A stretch of 64,000 bases of DNA from Diaporthe sp. PMI_573 (GCA_021399435.1 JAJTUP010000114.1:1-64000); one strand, 5' to 3'. Positions 21,207 through 34,362 are shown, counted from the first letter of the stretch. Notes: generated by a model not told the origin, from the letters alone. Program-made: numbers and translations.

Positions 21207-22130
21207 ATGAAAATGGCCCAGACAACTATCGATGAGTCTATTCTGGTTAAAGAGAACACTACAGTGCCAGCTCTACCTACGACAGACGCTGATGAGCCGG
21301 TTCTTTGGGCTAAATTCCGCGGTTACTCCTGGTCGGAGCGATCGAGAGACCTTTCCTCGTGGGTTTGGCCCTTTGGCTTCGACATACAGAACGACAAAGA
21401 GAGACGATGGGTCTGCAAAACATGTGTATTGAAGAGGAGGACACCAATTGCCAGCTATAAGGCTGAGGGCACCCAGAATATCGAACGTTACCTTGATGAG
21501 ATCCACAAGATCCGTGACCCAACGGGGAAGCGCAAACGACCCTTGAAGAAGGCGTACCCATCTGTTGCCGACCGCTTGTGTATGGATAGAGAAGATCCTC
21601 AGCAGCAAGCCATTGTCAATGCTTATATCAAGCGTTTTGATCGAACCCAATTTCAGAAACTCGTCGTCAACTGGGTTGTCGAACGGCAGCAATCCTTCAG
21701 AGAGGTAGAGAGCGAGAGTCTCCGAGCTATCTTCGAATACCTTAATCCCTCTATTTCAGTCCAGGATGCGCACATCAACCACGACACCGTTTGACATTAA
21801 ATCACTAATGCTTATAATCAACATAAGCAGACGATTATCTATACTCTTGCTTGCGCTCCCGGCCAGATTCATATCTCCTTCGATGGGTGGTGATCCCGCA
21901 ACCGCCATGCTCTATATGGGATCTGCGCCTTCTTTTGAGATGAGAATAATCGGCTTATGAAAGTGGTCTTAGGTATCCCTGAGATTGCAGAACGACACTT
22001 TGGGGAGACGATTGGTGCTTAGATCCTCAGCATTATTTACGAGTTCAAGATCGAAGAGAAAGTCGGCTATTTTTGCCTTGACAATGCAGCCAATAATGAT
22101 ACCGCCATGGAGACTATTGCCGATGAGTGA
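21207..22130 (+). pseudogene. hAT transposase N-terminal relic with multiple stops
   Basis: The frame from about 21213 (MAQTTIDESILVKENTT) carries a BED-like CxxC finger (WVCKTCVLKRRTPIASYKA...IHKIRDPTG). The hAT motif NWVVERQQSFREVES then precedes EYLNPSISV and a stop. Past a break, another frame reads QIHISFDGW-stop-SRNRHALYGICAFF-stop, then KVVLGIPEIAERHFGETIGA-stop, then YFCLDNAANNDTAMETIADE-stop. These match the transposase core in order. Two stops are TGA before serine and aspartate codons and one is TAG, compatible with CGA to TGA and CAG to TAG changes (C to T). The C-terminal half is missing. Confidence 0.75.
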
Positions 22131-23342
22131 CAAAAGAGCCTGGGTATGGGTTCTTCGGATACTAGACTTTATAGGCGTCTGGCTGAGCGGGGTTTATCTG
22201 GTCATGATCTATTTTCTCATCTCTACTATGAACTTGTCTACAGTATCAAAACTTTCGTCAGAGTCTTTCCCGTACATTACTACAGTACTGCCATCGAGCT
22301 CTGTCAGTACGGATTCCTTCCTTCCTCCGATTCCGACCCCGCCTACCCGTCCATACATCCGGATCGGGGCGACGTCGCTCCCTCGGCTGCCCCAGCGACC
22401 CCAGCCCTTCCGGTCCGCACCGCCTTGACCCTCCACTATCTAGATCGTTCTTGCTCGTTTCGCGATACATGACTGCTACGTGGACATAATCCGCGATGAA
22501 CCTTGAATAAAGCAACTATTAAACAGTCTTGTTTGACCATTGGCTAGACCAGGGGTTCCTGACTACCTAACGTTGCAGAACCGCGGAGGCTGGCAGTACC
22601 GAGATTCAATGGCAGGCTTGTTCCGTTCGAAGGCCATCATTCGGAAATTCCACTTCCGAGGAGAAAGGGGATCGGTAACATCAACTTTCGAGAACCTGTT
22701 AGGGGTTCCCTAGCGGCAAAGGTTATTAAGGACGTGCGGGGCGCTTAGATCTCACCGCATCTCGTCTGCCGCTAGTGCATTTGAGCGAGCCATAAGTACA
22801 GGGAGTGTTGCTATACATTGAATTTAATTTACTTATGCTTCAAATCAGATTTAATTACTCGAATTTTCTTAGATTTAATATAGAAGTCATTGAGCCACAG
22901 CTCTCAACCAAATCAGCGCCCAGCGCGAGCCCTTAGTTCTCCTTGCTAGTGTTCCATGTCAGTGTCGTCTTAGTCTCTGGGCTTTAAATTCTTTTCGGTT
23001 ACGGTTGTAGTTTCGCAGCTCGGAAGGAGGGCCTCCCCACCAAAAGAATCTACTGTTTTGAGACAGTCGGATTGCCTCACCCCTTAGTATACAGTGTGGA
23101 GAGGTCATAAGGGATTATAGTAAGGCAAATACCGAGGATAAAGAGCCATTGCGACGCTTGATTAGCCTCTCAGTCGCTGAATAGTGGATGAATGCTTCAA
23201 GAAACCCAAGACTGCGGAAACTGGTGCCCGGGTTGCTCTAAATCCGCCGCCTTTTAACATCCCACCCGCCTCCAGGCTTTCAACCTTTGTCTTGAAATAT
23301 TCCAATACTCCTTCTCCATTTTATCCCGGACGTGTTTCCATT
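22131..23342. other. no gene recognised
   Basis: Open stretches of low quality on both strands. An AT-rich tract lies at about 22815-22885. The promoter of the galactosidase gene must lie at the right end. Confidence 0.45.
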
Positions 23343-24794
23343 ATGTATCTACCCTACACCTTATTGTTAGCAGGATGTGCAGTTGGAGCTCCGGTGGAGG
23401 AGCTCTCAAAACGGCTCAAAAACGGGGTGGGACTTACCCCCGCGATGGGTTTCAACAACTGGAATGCTGGACTGCGTAAGTCCACAAATGTCTGTCTAGC
23501 TCGGTTTTGGTCCGTCATTAAACCTCAACAGCATCGTCAGCCGCTACAGCTCTAGCAGCAGCGAAGGCGTTCGTAAGCCTTGGACTCAAAGACGCTGGAT
23601 ATGAGTACATCAACATCGATGATGGATGGACAATTAAATCGAGGGGGTCTGATGACTCACTTGTGCCTGATCCCAACAAATGGCCAAACGGAATAGCTGC
23701 TGTTGCAACACAAATTCACGGCATGGGTCTCAAAATGGGTCAGTCCTCTTAAGAACCTACTCCTCTGGCAGGGGCGCCTTACTGAATCTTGCTGCAGGAC
23801 TTTACGGGGACTCCGGAACGTCCACTTGCTCAGGATACCCCGGATCGCAAGGGTATGAGGAAAAAGACGCAAAGACTTTGGCTGGCTGGGGTGTTGACTT
23901 GTGGAAATACGATAACGTATATACTCAGCTTGATTTTTCCTTTGCTTGCGCTTCCACACCCATTATGAACGTGTCAGAAAGGCTGATCTTCAACAGTGCG
24001 CTGTACCCGCCGGCAGTAACTCACAGACACGCTACACGACAATGAGGGATGCACTCGCTTCCTCGGGACGAGATATATACTACGCAATGTGCAACTGGGG
24101 CCAGGACTCAGTCTGGACCTGGGGACAGAACACCGGCAACTCCTGGCGCATCTCAGGCGATGTCACGAACAAGTGGTCATCCATCGCGAGTATAGCGTCA
24201 GGTGCTCAGGCGCTGGCGCAGTACGCCGGCCCTGGAGGCTTTAATGATTTCGACATGTTAGAGGTGGGGAACGGGGGCCTGACAGCTGCGGAAGAGAGGG
24301 CGCATTTTGGCATTTGGGCCATTGCCAAAAGTCCATTGCTAATCGGGACGGATTTATCGAGGATCAGCAAAGCAAGCTTGGCTGTGCTATTGAATAAGGC
24401 CCGTCCACTCTTTCTATTCACTCCTAAATCTGGAGAAGAGGGGTAACTGCATTAACTGAGCTGACTGGGGAAACAGGACGTCATCTCTATTAACCAAGAC
24501 TCCCTAGGCTTAGCCGCAAAGTACTTCACTCCCGCGGGCAAGTCTGGACCCGTTTCTGGTCAACTTTACCCGTACTGGTCTGGCAAGATTAGCACAGGCT
24601 ACGTGATCGGTCTCGTCGCATCAAATGGTGCAGCCACTCTCTCTGTCAACTTCGCCGACATTCCTGGGCTTGGAGCAGGTACATATTCGTGGAGGGAATT
24701 ATATACCAATGCCACGGGTACAGGAACGTCTGTCTCGGCAACGCTGACTTCGCACGACATGGCAATTTTCAAGGTGAATAAGAGCTCATCGTGA
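23343..24794 (+). CDS. secreted alpha-galactosidase, GH27
   Basis: Five exons encode 392 residues. The start ATG 23343 gives a signal peptide (MYLPYTLLLAGCAVGAP). Introns are 23476-23531, 23739-23797, 23917-23996 and 24399-24476; all join in phase with GH27 homology. Motifs in order: GLTPAMGFNNWN, YEYINIDDGW, LKMG-LYGDSGTSTCSGYPGS, and DLWKYDN with the nucleophile Asp at the exon 3 border. Next come GGFNDFDMLEVGNGG with the acid/base Asp, then LLIGTDLSRI and a C-terminal beta domain. The enzyme releases terminal alpha-galactose from galacto-oligosaccharides and galactomannan outside the cell. Oddities: GWNSWN is GFNNWN, NDPDM is NDFDM, and the fourth intron has a GC donor (AAG|GCCCGT), so splicing there should be checked. 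Confidence 0.88.
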
Positions 24795-27439
24795 CGATTC
24801 GAAACTAGTGAGGGGCGGGGGAGGGTTGGGTTGCTGCAACGAGGGGCTCGAGGACCAATTGCTTGATGCGAGTATATTCGTTTTCATTTAAGCATGGCCA
24901 AAGCTTCTGATGATCATGCCGACATCTTCTTCCGCTAAAGGAGGGCTATGACTTAGCACAGGAGAATCTATGATACTGGCGAATACAAGTATTTGATTGT
25001 TTTTCTCACATGGGCCTCTACAATACGAGTCTTAATGTTGAGAATGTAGGGCACGTTGGGCGCGACTTCACTAAAGGCATGACTTACAAGATGCGAACGA
25101 CCATCGAGACAAATATGGTCGAAATACGTGCCTTCAAGTATCAATCCACAACTTAGTAACCCTATAACGTATCTTAGTGTCTACTAGGATTTCAAATACT
25201 TGAGACTAAAGACGCGAGATTCCGTCTTTCCGTAAAGCTTCATCTTCCCATATGGTGTACATATGAGCTGTCTTCCGGTTTAGACATATCAAAGAGATGA
25301 GTGAAGTTTTAGGTAGGACTTGCAATCCACAGATCTAGATATGGAAGATATCACGTCACCCTGGTAACGGGAAAGAGTATTACAGGGAAATTACGATAAC
25401 TATAAGAACCTTGGTAATCTAGCCTACCGGGTTAGATCTACATATACCAGAATTATACGGTTTAACTCCGACCCCATTGCACTAGTGCGATCGGGTTTCC
25501 AGGAAAATGGATTTTTATTACTCGCGTGCATGAGAAAAGGAAATCGGGGAGGGAGGTTTTCCGCTTCTGGAACTGGCACATCGACCTTGATAACCATGCC
25601 TGTAAAACAGAATTCCCGCAGACCGCTCCCGGAATTATTTTTATTTTGAGCACCGTCGATGTTCAGACGTTCCTCGGCTGTAAACAAAGATATTCGACGA
25701 CAGTTCTATTCGCCAAAATGCTTTGGAAATAATTATTAAGGCATCTCAATTTTGTATGAGCTTGAAACTCCGTGTAATCCCCGTAAGGCTGTCAAAGAAT
25801 CATTACGGACAAACTAGGACTGATGCATTTTACTCACCATTCCCCGTCGCCTGTTTACACTACAGACTTCAAGAAGCTGCAGACCTTGCTTTCTGATGCG
25901 GAGAACTCGTGTCCTCTTAACACCGGAACCTCCGTCACCAAGCATGCTTATCCATTATTATCCGATTCCGTATAGAATCCACTGCTCGTGAGTTGGTAAG
26001 CAAATTGCCGTCATCTGGCTGAACAATTAGTTATGCAAGGTCCTGTGCTGCGAGGCTAACGGCCCAATAGGCATTAGTGCTGAGGAAGTAGAATGGATTT
26101 GCAATCCACGACGAAGCTTGGCAACGATGAACTTTTCACCCGTGATGCTTTGACGCGCCATATTTCAGGAAATATGTCAACCTCATCTACTGCTGCTCAC
26201 TTAGCTACGAAAAGGGAGCAATAAAACGTTGCGCTTGTAGACCACGGAGCAAGATCCGCCGCCTTTATCGATCTCTAGCGAGGAGAGAAGAGGGCGAGAT
26301 GGTAGAAGAAGGAGTTCCGCCGCCGCCTCTTGCTACTGTTGAGCCAGGAGTAATGGCCAAAATAGTGATGGTCGCATAGGATGAAGTGCATTGGCCGCAC
26401 TGTGTGGAGCGATCGGAAAGAGCTATTACGAAAGCAGATGCAATCCTGGGGTGTGGACGATGCGACCCCAAACTGGCCAGGACCCCTGTCTGGCCACCTG
26501 CACTGACATCCACCCCAAGACTTCAAATGCCTACAACACCTACAACACCTACAACACGCTTATTTAAGCCAAAGTGATACTCAATCACTAGCCTAACTGC
26601 TCCTGTATGGCCCACAGGCCGGTATTTGACATATTATATGCAGCGGCTACAATCTCAGGCTGAATTTCTGGCTCCGTGGCCTGCCGTCCCCGAGCACTCG
26701 CAAGGACGACTCCTTAGCGACCAAAATCTCTTGTAGGCTTCCAAAACGCTCACTGCTAGAGACTCGAACCTTTGTCTTCCCATGTGGTTGTAGAGCTTCA
26801 ATTTCCATATCCTTGTGCCGTAATTGGCTACGAAATTGGGTGTTCTCTGCCTACGCCTCGTCGACGGCTTTCCTCCGTGCCCACGTAGACTTGGCGTAAG
26901 TGGCTCAAAATAACCTCCTCCATATGCGCCATATCCCAAAACCGCCGCGGACTAGCCCAGAGCCGGAATTGACAGAAACAGTGGCCCTCCGGGGATTACA
27001 GGGTTGGACCTCGGGCTCGATGACTGCCTTCGTATGCGGCATTCGAACCAACGTACCCCCCTAAGAAGGTCACTCATACTTCATACCAGAGAATCCAGGA
27101 CTGAATGGATAGGACACACTATATAGTGCTAAGCGGTCGTTATCTGCGGGAAATACATGTTCACGCAACGCATATCACGCTGATGTGATGTCATTCTATG
27201 ACCGGGATTGATTAAGAAGTAAATATAATCAATCGATTCTTTTAGTGAATGGTTATATTATGGGTAGTTGGGCTAGCCCAGGGTCGATTGATTCATTGAC
27301 TGGTCCTTGTTGGAGCGATATGACAGGAGCGTATGCATGTCTCCAGGGTTGCTGCACTCAAACCTCCTTTTCAATTGTTGGCGATGATGCCTCTTCTTCA
27401 TATACATACCTACATACTAAGTACATATTATAGTTTGAA
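24795..27439. other. long gene-free stretch
   Basis: About 2.6 kb without a supported gene. It is AT-rich in parts and holds a short CTACAACAC triplicate at 26531-26557. The minus-strand opening at 26655-26939 has no start context or motif. Confidence 0.45.
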
Positions 27440-29346
27440 TTAGGCTGCAGATGGCTCTTCCCTCAATACAGACGGCGTCTCGTCCTTAGATGGTGCAGCG
27501 GGTACTGATTGTGGATCCTGCAAGGGTGCAACAGGACCAAGTGCAGTATCTGACCCCGCGGCTGCTGGTTTCTTCTTCTTGACCAGCTTCATTTCCATAC
27601 CAAACGCCAGGAAGAATGCTAGACAAGATGTTGCCACGGCAGCATAGAACGTATGTGCAATGGCGTCGTTGTAGGCAACCAGGACGGTATCGAGTAGCTC
27701 AGCAGGGATCAACTCCCTCAGGTTCGTAGCGCCGACTGCCAATATCATCTCGGGATCTAACTCGGATACCGTGGCCTCCAAGTCGTCAATGAGGCGGTTG
27801 AGAAAGATGGTGTTGCCCACGGAAATGAATACGGCGCCCGCGAGACTCTGCGAGAAGATCATCAGCGACGTCCCCGTCGGAACATCCATCTTGTCCAGAA
27901 CGGTCTGCGCAGCCAGCATCGGCTGCTGAAACCCCAGCCCGGCCCCGATCCCCGCCAGGGCAAGGTAGCCGATCCAGGTAGGCTGCGGCGTATCGACCTT
28001 GAAGGTGGTGAGCCGGCCAGAGGCAACTGCTGTCAAGATGCCACAGACCACCATCATGGGTGGGTAGTAACCGATGAGTGTGACGAGAACGCCCCCAACG
28101 ACGGACCCCACGGCCATGCCGAGGATGATGGGCAAGATCATGACGCCAGAATCCAGCGCCGATGCGCCCTTGATGCCCTGGAACCACAAGGGCAGGTAAT
28201 AGCTCATGATGGAGAGCGCCGCAGAGAGAGAGAAGGCAAAGAAAGCACCAAATGCGATGGACCGGGATTTGATCACCCGCTTGGGGACGGTCGCCCGCTC
28301 CGGCGAATAGATCTGCGTGGCCAAGAAGGCGATGAGGAGCAAGCCAAAGAGGACGAAGAGGACAATGATGCGGGCGTCTCTCCATTGGAACTTGGATCCG
28401 CCCCACTGCAGGGCGAGGAGCAGGCAGAGGATAGACGGGACAAATGTCACGGTGCCGATCCAATCGAAATGGCGCATCTTTTCCCACGCAGTCCCGCTCA
28501 CTGGTGATTCGATCCGTGGCGGCTTGAGCAAGAATCCGATCACCGCAGCAGTGATGGCGCCGACGGGGAGATTTATCCAGAAGCACCATCGCCAAGTGGT
28601 ACGTGTGGTCAACGCACCCCCAAGAAGAGGTCCCACGACAAAGCCGATCCCCTCTATGGCGCCGATGGTGCCAGTAACCATGGGACGCTTCTCAAGAGGC
28701 ACTGAGTGGGATATGATGCTGGGACGGGGTCAACACGTGTGCAGTTTCGATCTCACTGAGCTCAGATGACGGCGGTGGGCACCAGCAAAGACAGGGAGCA
28801 GTACGAAGATGGGAACTTACATGAGCGCACCGGTCCCGATCCCAGCAAATCCGAGGCCGGATATTGCGCGGCCGGCGATGAAAACACTCGACGTTGGGGC
28901 GAGAGCGCAGATCAGGCTGCCCACCTCAAAGACGACGATGCCGCTCATGAAGACCCACTTGATGGCGAAGAGCTGGTAGATCCTGCCATATGCCAGCTGG
29001 CAGGTACAGGCGGTCAGCAAGCTACACTTGGTGTCGGTTAACGTGGACATCGTCTGGAGTTGACCCAGGGAGATACTCACTATGCAGATCCATACCAGCC
29101 CACGTCTCCGAGTGACTTGAAACTGTCGGTTATCTGCGGAGTCGCTGTGGCTACGATACTGGCATCCTGATGAGGTTGGCACAAAAGCGTTAGCTGCCTG
29201 CACAAATTTTCGCTGCACTGGCCGCTGCCTACAAGTCCGACAAGGAGAACTGAGAGTGCCAAAGCCAGGAAGATGATATAGAGCCGAAAGCCTGTTGCAT
29301 AATCGGCGTCGCTGGACATGTTACTATCGGATGATGGCTTGCCCAT
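27440..29346 (-). CDS. 14-TM MFS exporter (DHA2-type drug/toxin efflux)
   Basis: Four exons encode 559 residues. ATG 29346 gives MGKPSSDSNMSSDADYATGF. Introns are 29167-29232, 29022-29080 and 28719-28820; each joins in phase. Family motifs: DASIVATATPQITD and VGWYGSAYLLTACTCQLAYG, AGRAISGLGFAGIGTGAL, then EKRPMVTGTIGAIEGIGFVVGPLLGG (motif C region, 26 residues in the protein) and WRWCFWINLPVGAI. About 14 hydrophobic segments are followed by a charged Lys/Pro-rich cytoplasmic tail. This layout is that of fungal efflux pumps such as those in toxin gene clusters; they export small molecules by proton antiport. It points toward the PKS remnant upstream and could have served its product. The first helix lacks the usual LDxTI spelling (here GLDASI). 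Confidence 0.9.
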
Positions 29347-29810
29347 GTTCAAAATGCAGCAGAAGTCGCTTGTGACGGTGGCATGCAACGGGTATCTGTC
29401 AAGAGCAGAAACAACCTGGGGAAAAAATTCTGGGGTAGGGAGTAAAGCAGTAAGCGCGCACAATTGGAGCAAGTGTGAGGAGAAATCGAAAACCGAAGCA
29501 GTGAGCCTGGGACCAGTGTGTAAACACGGGCCTAGCTTGGCTGCTGAGGGGAGGGAGAAAAAAGCCCCCAAGAAATTACCTACCAGACGCCAGTAATAAA
29601 TATCCTGCGAGGGCCGGTGTGGTGCTTCAGACAGAGACATGACGTAATATCATCTCTCCCTGTCTCACAACAGCTGAAAAGGGGTTGCACAAATGCAGGG
29701 GCACACACGCTGTAACACGGCCTGAGCTTATTGGGCACATCCCCTGCTGTGAGTGACGGGGGCACGTGCACAATTCCCACGAAAAGGGTGCTCCAAAATT
29801 CGCCCTCTTA

Positions 29811-30148
29811 CGAATTTTGTATGGCGGCAAGGCCGACGCCTCCGCATGCTGAGTGGATCAAAACGGTCTACGCCATGGTCAGCATCTGTCAAATGTAGAG
29901 ATCTTGTCGATTATCAAGGTGGCTCTTACCTGATCCTTCTTCAGGTTGCCTTTGTCAACGAGGGCCATCATGGCCGTTATGTAGACACAGGGAATTGCGG
30001 CGCCTTCTTCGAGACTCATGGATGCATCCAATCTGACACAGTGAGAGGCGGGGATGACCCTCCTCCCTCCATACCCAGGACCTTGTGTAGCAACCTCTAA
30101 TTTGGTTAGGGTCTGATGCTCTAGAAGGGCCTCCCTGGAATACCCCAC
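29811..30148 (-). pseudogene. polyketide synthase enoyl-reductase fragment
   Basis: The minus strand reads RRVIPASHCVRLDASMSLEE, AAIPCVYITAMMALVDKGN and LKKDQ. A clean intron follows at 29868-29929 (gtaaga donor, gctgac branch, gcgtag acceptor), and the next exon reads TVLIHSACGGVGLAAIQ before a stop. This order is that of the NADPH-binding enoyl reductase domain of highly reducing fungal polyketide synthases, with ACGGVG as the cofactor loop. Nothing else of a PKS is visible on either side, so only about 100 of well over 2,000 residues remain. It lies about 0.5 kb upstream of the MFS gene on the same strand. Confidence 0.72.
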
Positions 30149-33100
30149 CCCCTTCCCACAACGGGCATCCCATCAGCGAATGGGTCCAGAGTATCACACC
30201 TGCTACTCATGTGTTCACAAACAATCGCAGTGGATCTGTCCATTGCAGCTGCTCCCCTGCTTGTGTGCCAACACACGCAACCTCAAACCGACAAGAGACA
30301 CTCCAGTGGCGGGTGTAAGCTGATACGATAATCAACGTCAGAAGTTAGATATTAAAAATATAAATACAAGAAAGAGTTGTCTTCCCTCTTCGGCTGCCTG
30401 TCCTTGTGCAGGGGCTTTTCGTTGGAGTCTACTTTCAGGTATTATCACCAGGCTAGTTCGCATAATCGAAGGACCACTTCTCACCATCGATGAACAATTG
30501 TCGCATGGACCGGTTTGTTGCTCATCGACGTTGCATCGGCTGTAAATAGGGCTCCATTGAAATATGATTCAAGCGTGTTTTGAACCGCTGGACCTAGACT
30601 TTTGCTTGTTACTCAACTTGTGCGCAACAATTCATGTCTTGCCCGGCCTGCAATTGGATGGAAAGCCCTTCGGCCCTTGTTGTGGCCCAGGTGGGCAGAG
30701 ATGGTCGAATCCCACCAATTCGGCGACTGCATGCCCTCTGGGTCTGGAACCTCGACCGTCCCCGACTGGAAACCCTTCCTGAAAACCGAAAATCATGATT
30801 GCAATCATGTGAATCCGATTGGCAATTCCTGAGGCTGCCTACGGAAAGTCCTGCGGAAGAGTACATGATGTCATGACAGATATACCCATGGCAGACACCC
30901 TCGGGTAGTGAGAAACTGAGGAATGTCCTCTCGTGTCGTCCATCTTGAGCAGTTCCCTGCTCCGTCAAACTCTTCACCGCAATCTTCCCGTTCATGAGTT
31001 AAGCCATTGAGGACCATGGGGAAACACGCCTCCTCATCGTCTAGAATGAGTGGCACCATCAGCAAAGAAAGTCTTCTCTGTGCTGTATTTATAGAAGCAG
31101 ACCTGGTGCGGAATAGGAAATTAGCGACCTCCGAGTCGAAGGCGAAATGGGTGTCGCAAAATCTTTTAGTTAACGTTTTTAGTAGTGGTGGTGTGGGTCT
31201 GCGGCTTCCGTGGCTTGGCACATCACACTTGTAGCGACGGAGTACTCGGGGAGAAGTCACTAACAGGCTAGAAATAGCTTACTGCAAATGCGTCAGGGAC
31301 CCGGCCTGTTTAGAATCTGCTTTGGCTCCCATCTTTGCTTCCCCGACGGTCGTCCCCCCCCCCCATATCGTTCTTTATCTTGGTATTTCAGCTGACAGTA
31401 CTGTAATATCTGTGAACATGGCGCCGCAACAGTGAATCAAACATGACCTACCACTCGACACTAGTAGACTGTCATCAAAAGCTGGATATTCTGGGGTGCC
31501 ATCATCAAGGTCAAAGTTGGCATCGTCATCTGCGCTGGATTTCTCCTACTCCTGCGCGTTCTGCAATGCGGCCTGCGCAGTGCACTGTATATGCGTATAT
31601 AAGATTTCCACAAAAAAGGACAATTATTGGCATGCACTGTGCCCTACTGATCCTATAGTTCTCTTTTAGGTTTTCAGCAATAACTCTTGCTGCTATTCCG
31701 TGCTGCATACGTGGAGTCACGATGATACGGCTTTTGTGCTCCCACAGCCTGAACAGTGCTGTTGCAAAATAAACAAAGTTTGAGACAGTATGGGCAAGCC
31801 GGTGTGTTCTCACGAGCGGTTCCGAGATGGGTACATAAACCGGGTTGTTCCACCAGCCATGGACCCCGGCACAAGCCAGGTGTCTACGTGGGTGGAGGGT
31901 GACTATGGCAACAGCATCGAACACTGCTTGTCTCGTATTACCGGAACACTATGGCCATTTTCCGGCATTCCTCCGGCGCGCATCCGGAATCCCCGTTCAG
32001 ACCGGTGCAGGTCGTTTGGCCAGGCTTGCAGTCCTTCTTGATAATCTGTCGACGGAGACGGCGAAGGAGGACGCGGGCCATGAAATTAGGATATTAAATG
32101 GGAGGGATACATCGGCTGTTGAGCGAACGTTGTGGGCTCATTCTGCTGCGGCAGTACCATCGTGTCGTTCTAGAAGTAAAATGTCACGCGGGAGAATAGA
32201 GAGGGTGGAAGACAGGAGATATCAGAACAGCGAATGACGAGGTTGAATAGGAGTGCAGAGGTAGTGGAAAATATAGTTCAAAGTTGCTGAAGATGAGGAT
32301 GGCTGATTATGCCGAGACCTGGGAGGGAAGACAAGTGGAACAGTGACTGATAGGAAAACCAAGCCCTCAGCGCTGTCTCCAGCTACCGAGGGAGGCTTTT
32401 AAACAATCACCCGTCATCCCGGTGCTGCATGTTCGATAAAATCGGGAAGTCCTGGGTGGCGATACATATTACTTCACCACAGGGGTCCATCATCATTTTC
32501 ATTCATTGTCCGCTTCTACGGTGACCCCTGAGACTGAAGATACATCGTTTTGCTGACAACCTTATGGCGAACTTAAATTGAGCCACGGGCTCACTTAAGC
32601 TAAGGGTAAGATTATTGGCCCATCTTAGAGAAACATGACAAAGGATCATCGAAATATAGTCTCTAGTAGGCAGGCTCTGGAGATGCCCATGGCACCAGAG
32701 AATTTCATCTGTATTCATAGAGTACATCGGATCGACATGATTCCATTCGTGATTGCTGGTATCAAATAGTAGTTCCCGGTTGGTCACGGTTCGATTTGAC
32801 TCTAAGCCTTTCTGCTGAGCAGTCTGAGCCCGACCCAATAGTCTCACGTAACGAATTACATAGTGTGGCTCACGAAAAGGGCCAAATGGCCTTCCGTCCA
32901 AATGACTTTTTAAGTCTTGGTGTAAATCTAGGCTCTATGACTGGTGGGGTAATCCGCACGAGTCTAAACTCAATCCTGCGTCCAGCGATCTAACACACCC
33001 GCCAATCATACTTTAACACAGCCTGAGTTTCAACACAAGTCCCCCCAACGCGAAAACAACAATTCGACACGATGACATACAATGCAGCGGATTTCCTGGA

Positions 33101-33398
33101 TACTGTATGTCTCCCCAGCGATCACAATCTCAAGTGAGGTGATCAATGTAGATCAGGCCTCGCCTCAAACGGCTGAAAACATCGACGTCCTCATTACGCC
33201 GTTTGGATTACCGCGTCTTCTGAACCATCTCTTCAATGAGTGGAGCCACGCTGATTATGTGCGTCAGAGGCAAGAAGCATCCCTTAAGAAAAGTTGCTAC
33301 AATTCCACAGATGAGCATATATAGTAGAAGCGCTGTGCGCTTAATGTGCTGGCGTTTATCCATTAACATAGCGATTTCGCTGAAATTTATCGGGGGAT
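30149..33398. other. long gene-free stretch
   Basis: Roughly 3.2 kb with scattered short open frames and no motif that I recognise. An 11-base C run sits at 31354-31364. The right end may hold truncated hAT 3' sequence. Confidence 0.45.
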
Positions 33399-34362
33399 TT
33401 ACCTTCTGATCAACGCGCGAGTTAGTCCGTTCCATCTTTTGCGCTGGCAGGTTCTCAATCTTTGCAATTGCAACTTCGATCGTGAGAAAAACATGATAAG
33501 GGTATTGGCGCTACTATGGAGGTCTCCAAAGAATGGAAGAAGGATGATGTCTTTAATTAGAAGCTGAAGGCCGTGAGAATCGCATAAAGAGAAGCTGACA
33601 TGCGAGAGCTCTGGGGACCTGCCAAGTAAGTCGTGTATAGAGCGCATCGTATTCTCGGTGTCTGTACAGATAGAATTGACCCTGGAGAAACCTTCGTCGC
33701 TGCAGAGTTGCTGCATTTCTCCCCATATTAGCTTTCCCCAATTCTCCGCTGCATGTTGTTCTTCTCCCGTATCAAATGTTTTCCAGTAGAAGGCTGGGCC
33801 GTCTGGTAGTTGTACCGAAATATTCACAATCCTGTGGCCGGAAATATTGTCGGAGGCGTCAAATATGATATTGAACCATTCTGAGTCCCTGATACGTTTG
33901 AACACCTCGTCACGGATTTGCTGATAGAAGTCGGGGAGAATTCTGGTGATAGCAGCACGGCTAGGAGGCTTCCAGCCAGGCTTAATGCGAGTGAAGAAAT
34001 AATGCCAACGGCGGCTCTCGAAGAGGCTGAAGGGGCGGCCGCCAGCAATTACGGCGGCGGCGGCATCATAAGCGAGATTGTTGCTCTCGTCTCGCGAGAT
34101 ATGCTGAATCCCGACCTCAGTTATCCTCTTTTGTATAGTTTCAGAATATGAGGGGGGCAGCCAGCCTTATCTCGAGCCTGGCGCTCTTGTTGCTGCTTGG
34201 CTTGCCATTCCTCACACGTAGCGAGATGCTCTTTCGGCCTCCCAACAGAGGTGGCTGCAAAGTCCTTCTGGCAGTGACGGCATCTGTATCGTTTGCTTTT
34301 CTTGGGGTCAGGGCGGCCGAGGCTGACGAACTGTTGCCATCGTTAGATTTGGTGGGCGCCAT
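33399..34362 (-). pseudogene. BED/DUF659 hAT-type transposase relic
   Basis: ATG 34362 reads MAPTKSNDGNSS. An indel then leads into a frame with a BED finger (YRCRHCQKDFAA...HLATC). After a second indel near 34140 a long frame runs QKRITEVGIQHISRDESN, FESRRWHYFFTRIKPGW, then the DUF659 core FDASDNISGHRIVNISVQ, FYWKTFDTGEEQH, SICTDTENTMRSIHDL and FSLCDSHGLQLLIKDI. It ends at 33399 where the catalytic C-terminal half should begin. DUF659 is the RNase H-like N-terminal part of one hAT branch. At least two frameshifts and the truncation make it dead. Confidence 0.8.

Noticed and set aside
26531..26557. CTACAACAC tandem
   Set aside because: Just three 9-mers; a trivial microsatellite without context.
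27030..27060. tRNA T-arm-like ggttcgaat on the minus strand
   Set aside because: The flanking bases do not form the 5 bp T stem, and no anticodon arm or acceptor stem can be drawn.
31354..31364. Run of 11 C
   Set aside because: A simple homopolymer with no adjacent element or gene signal.
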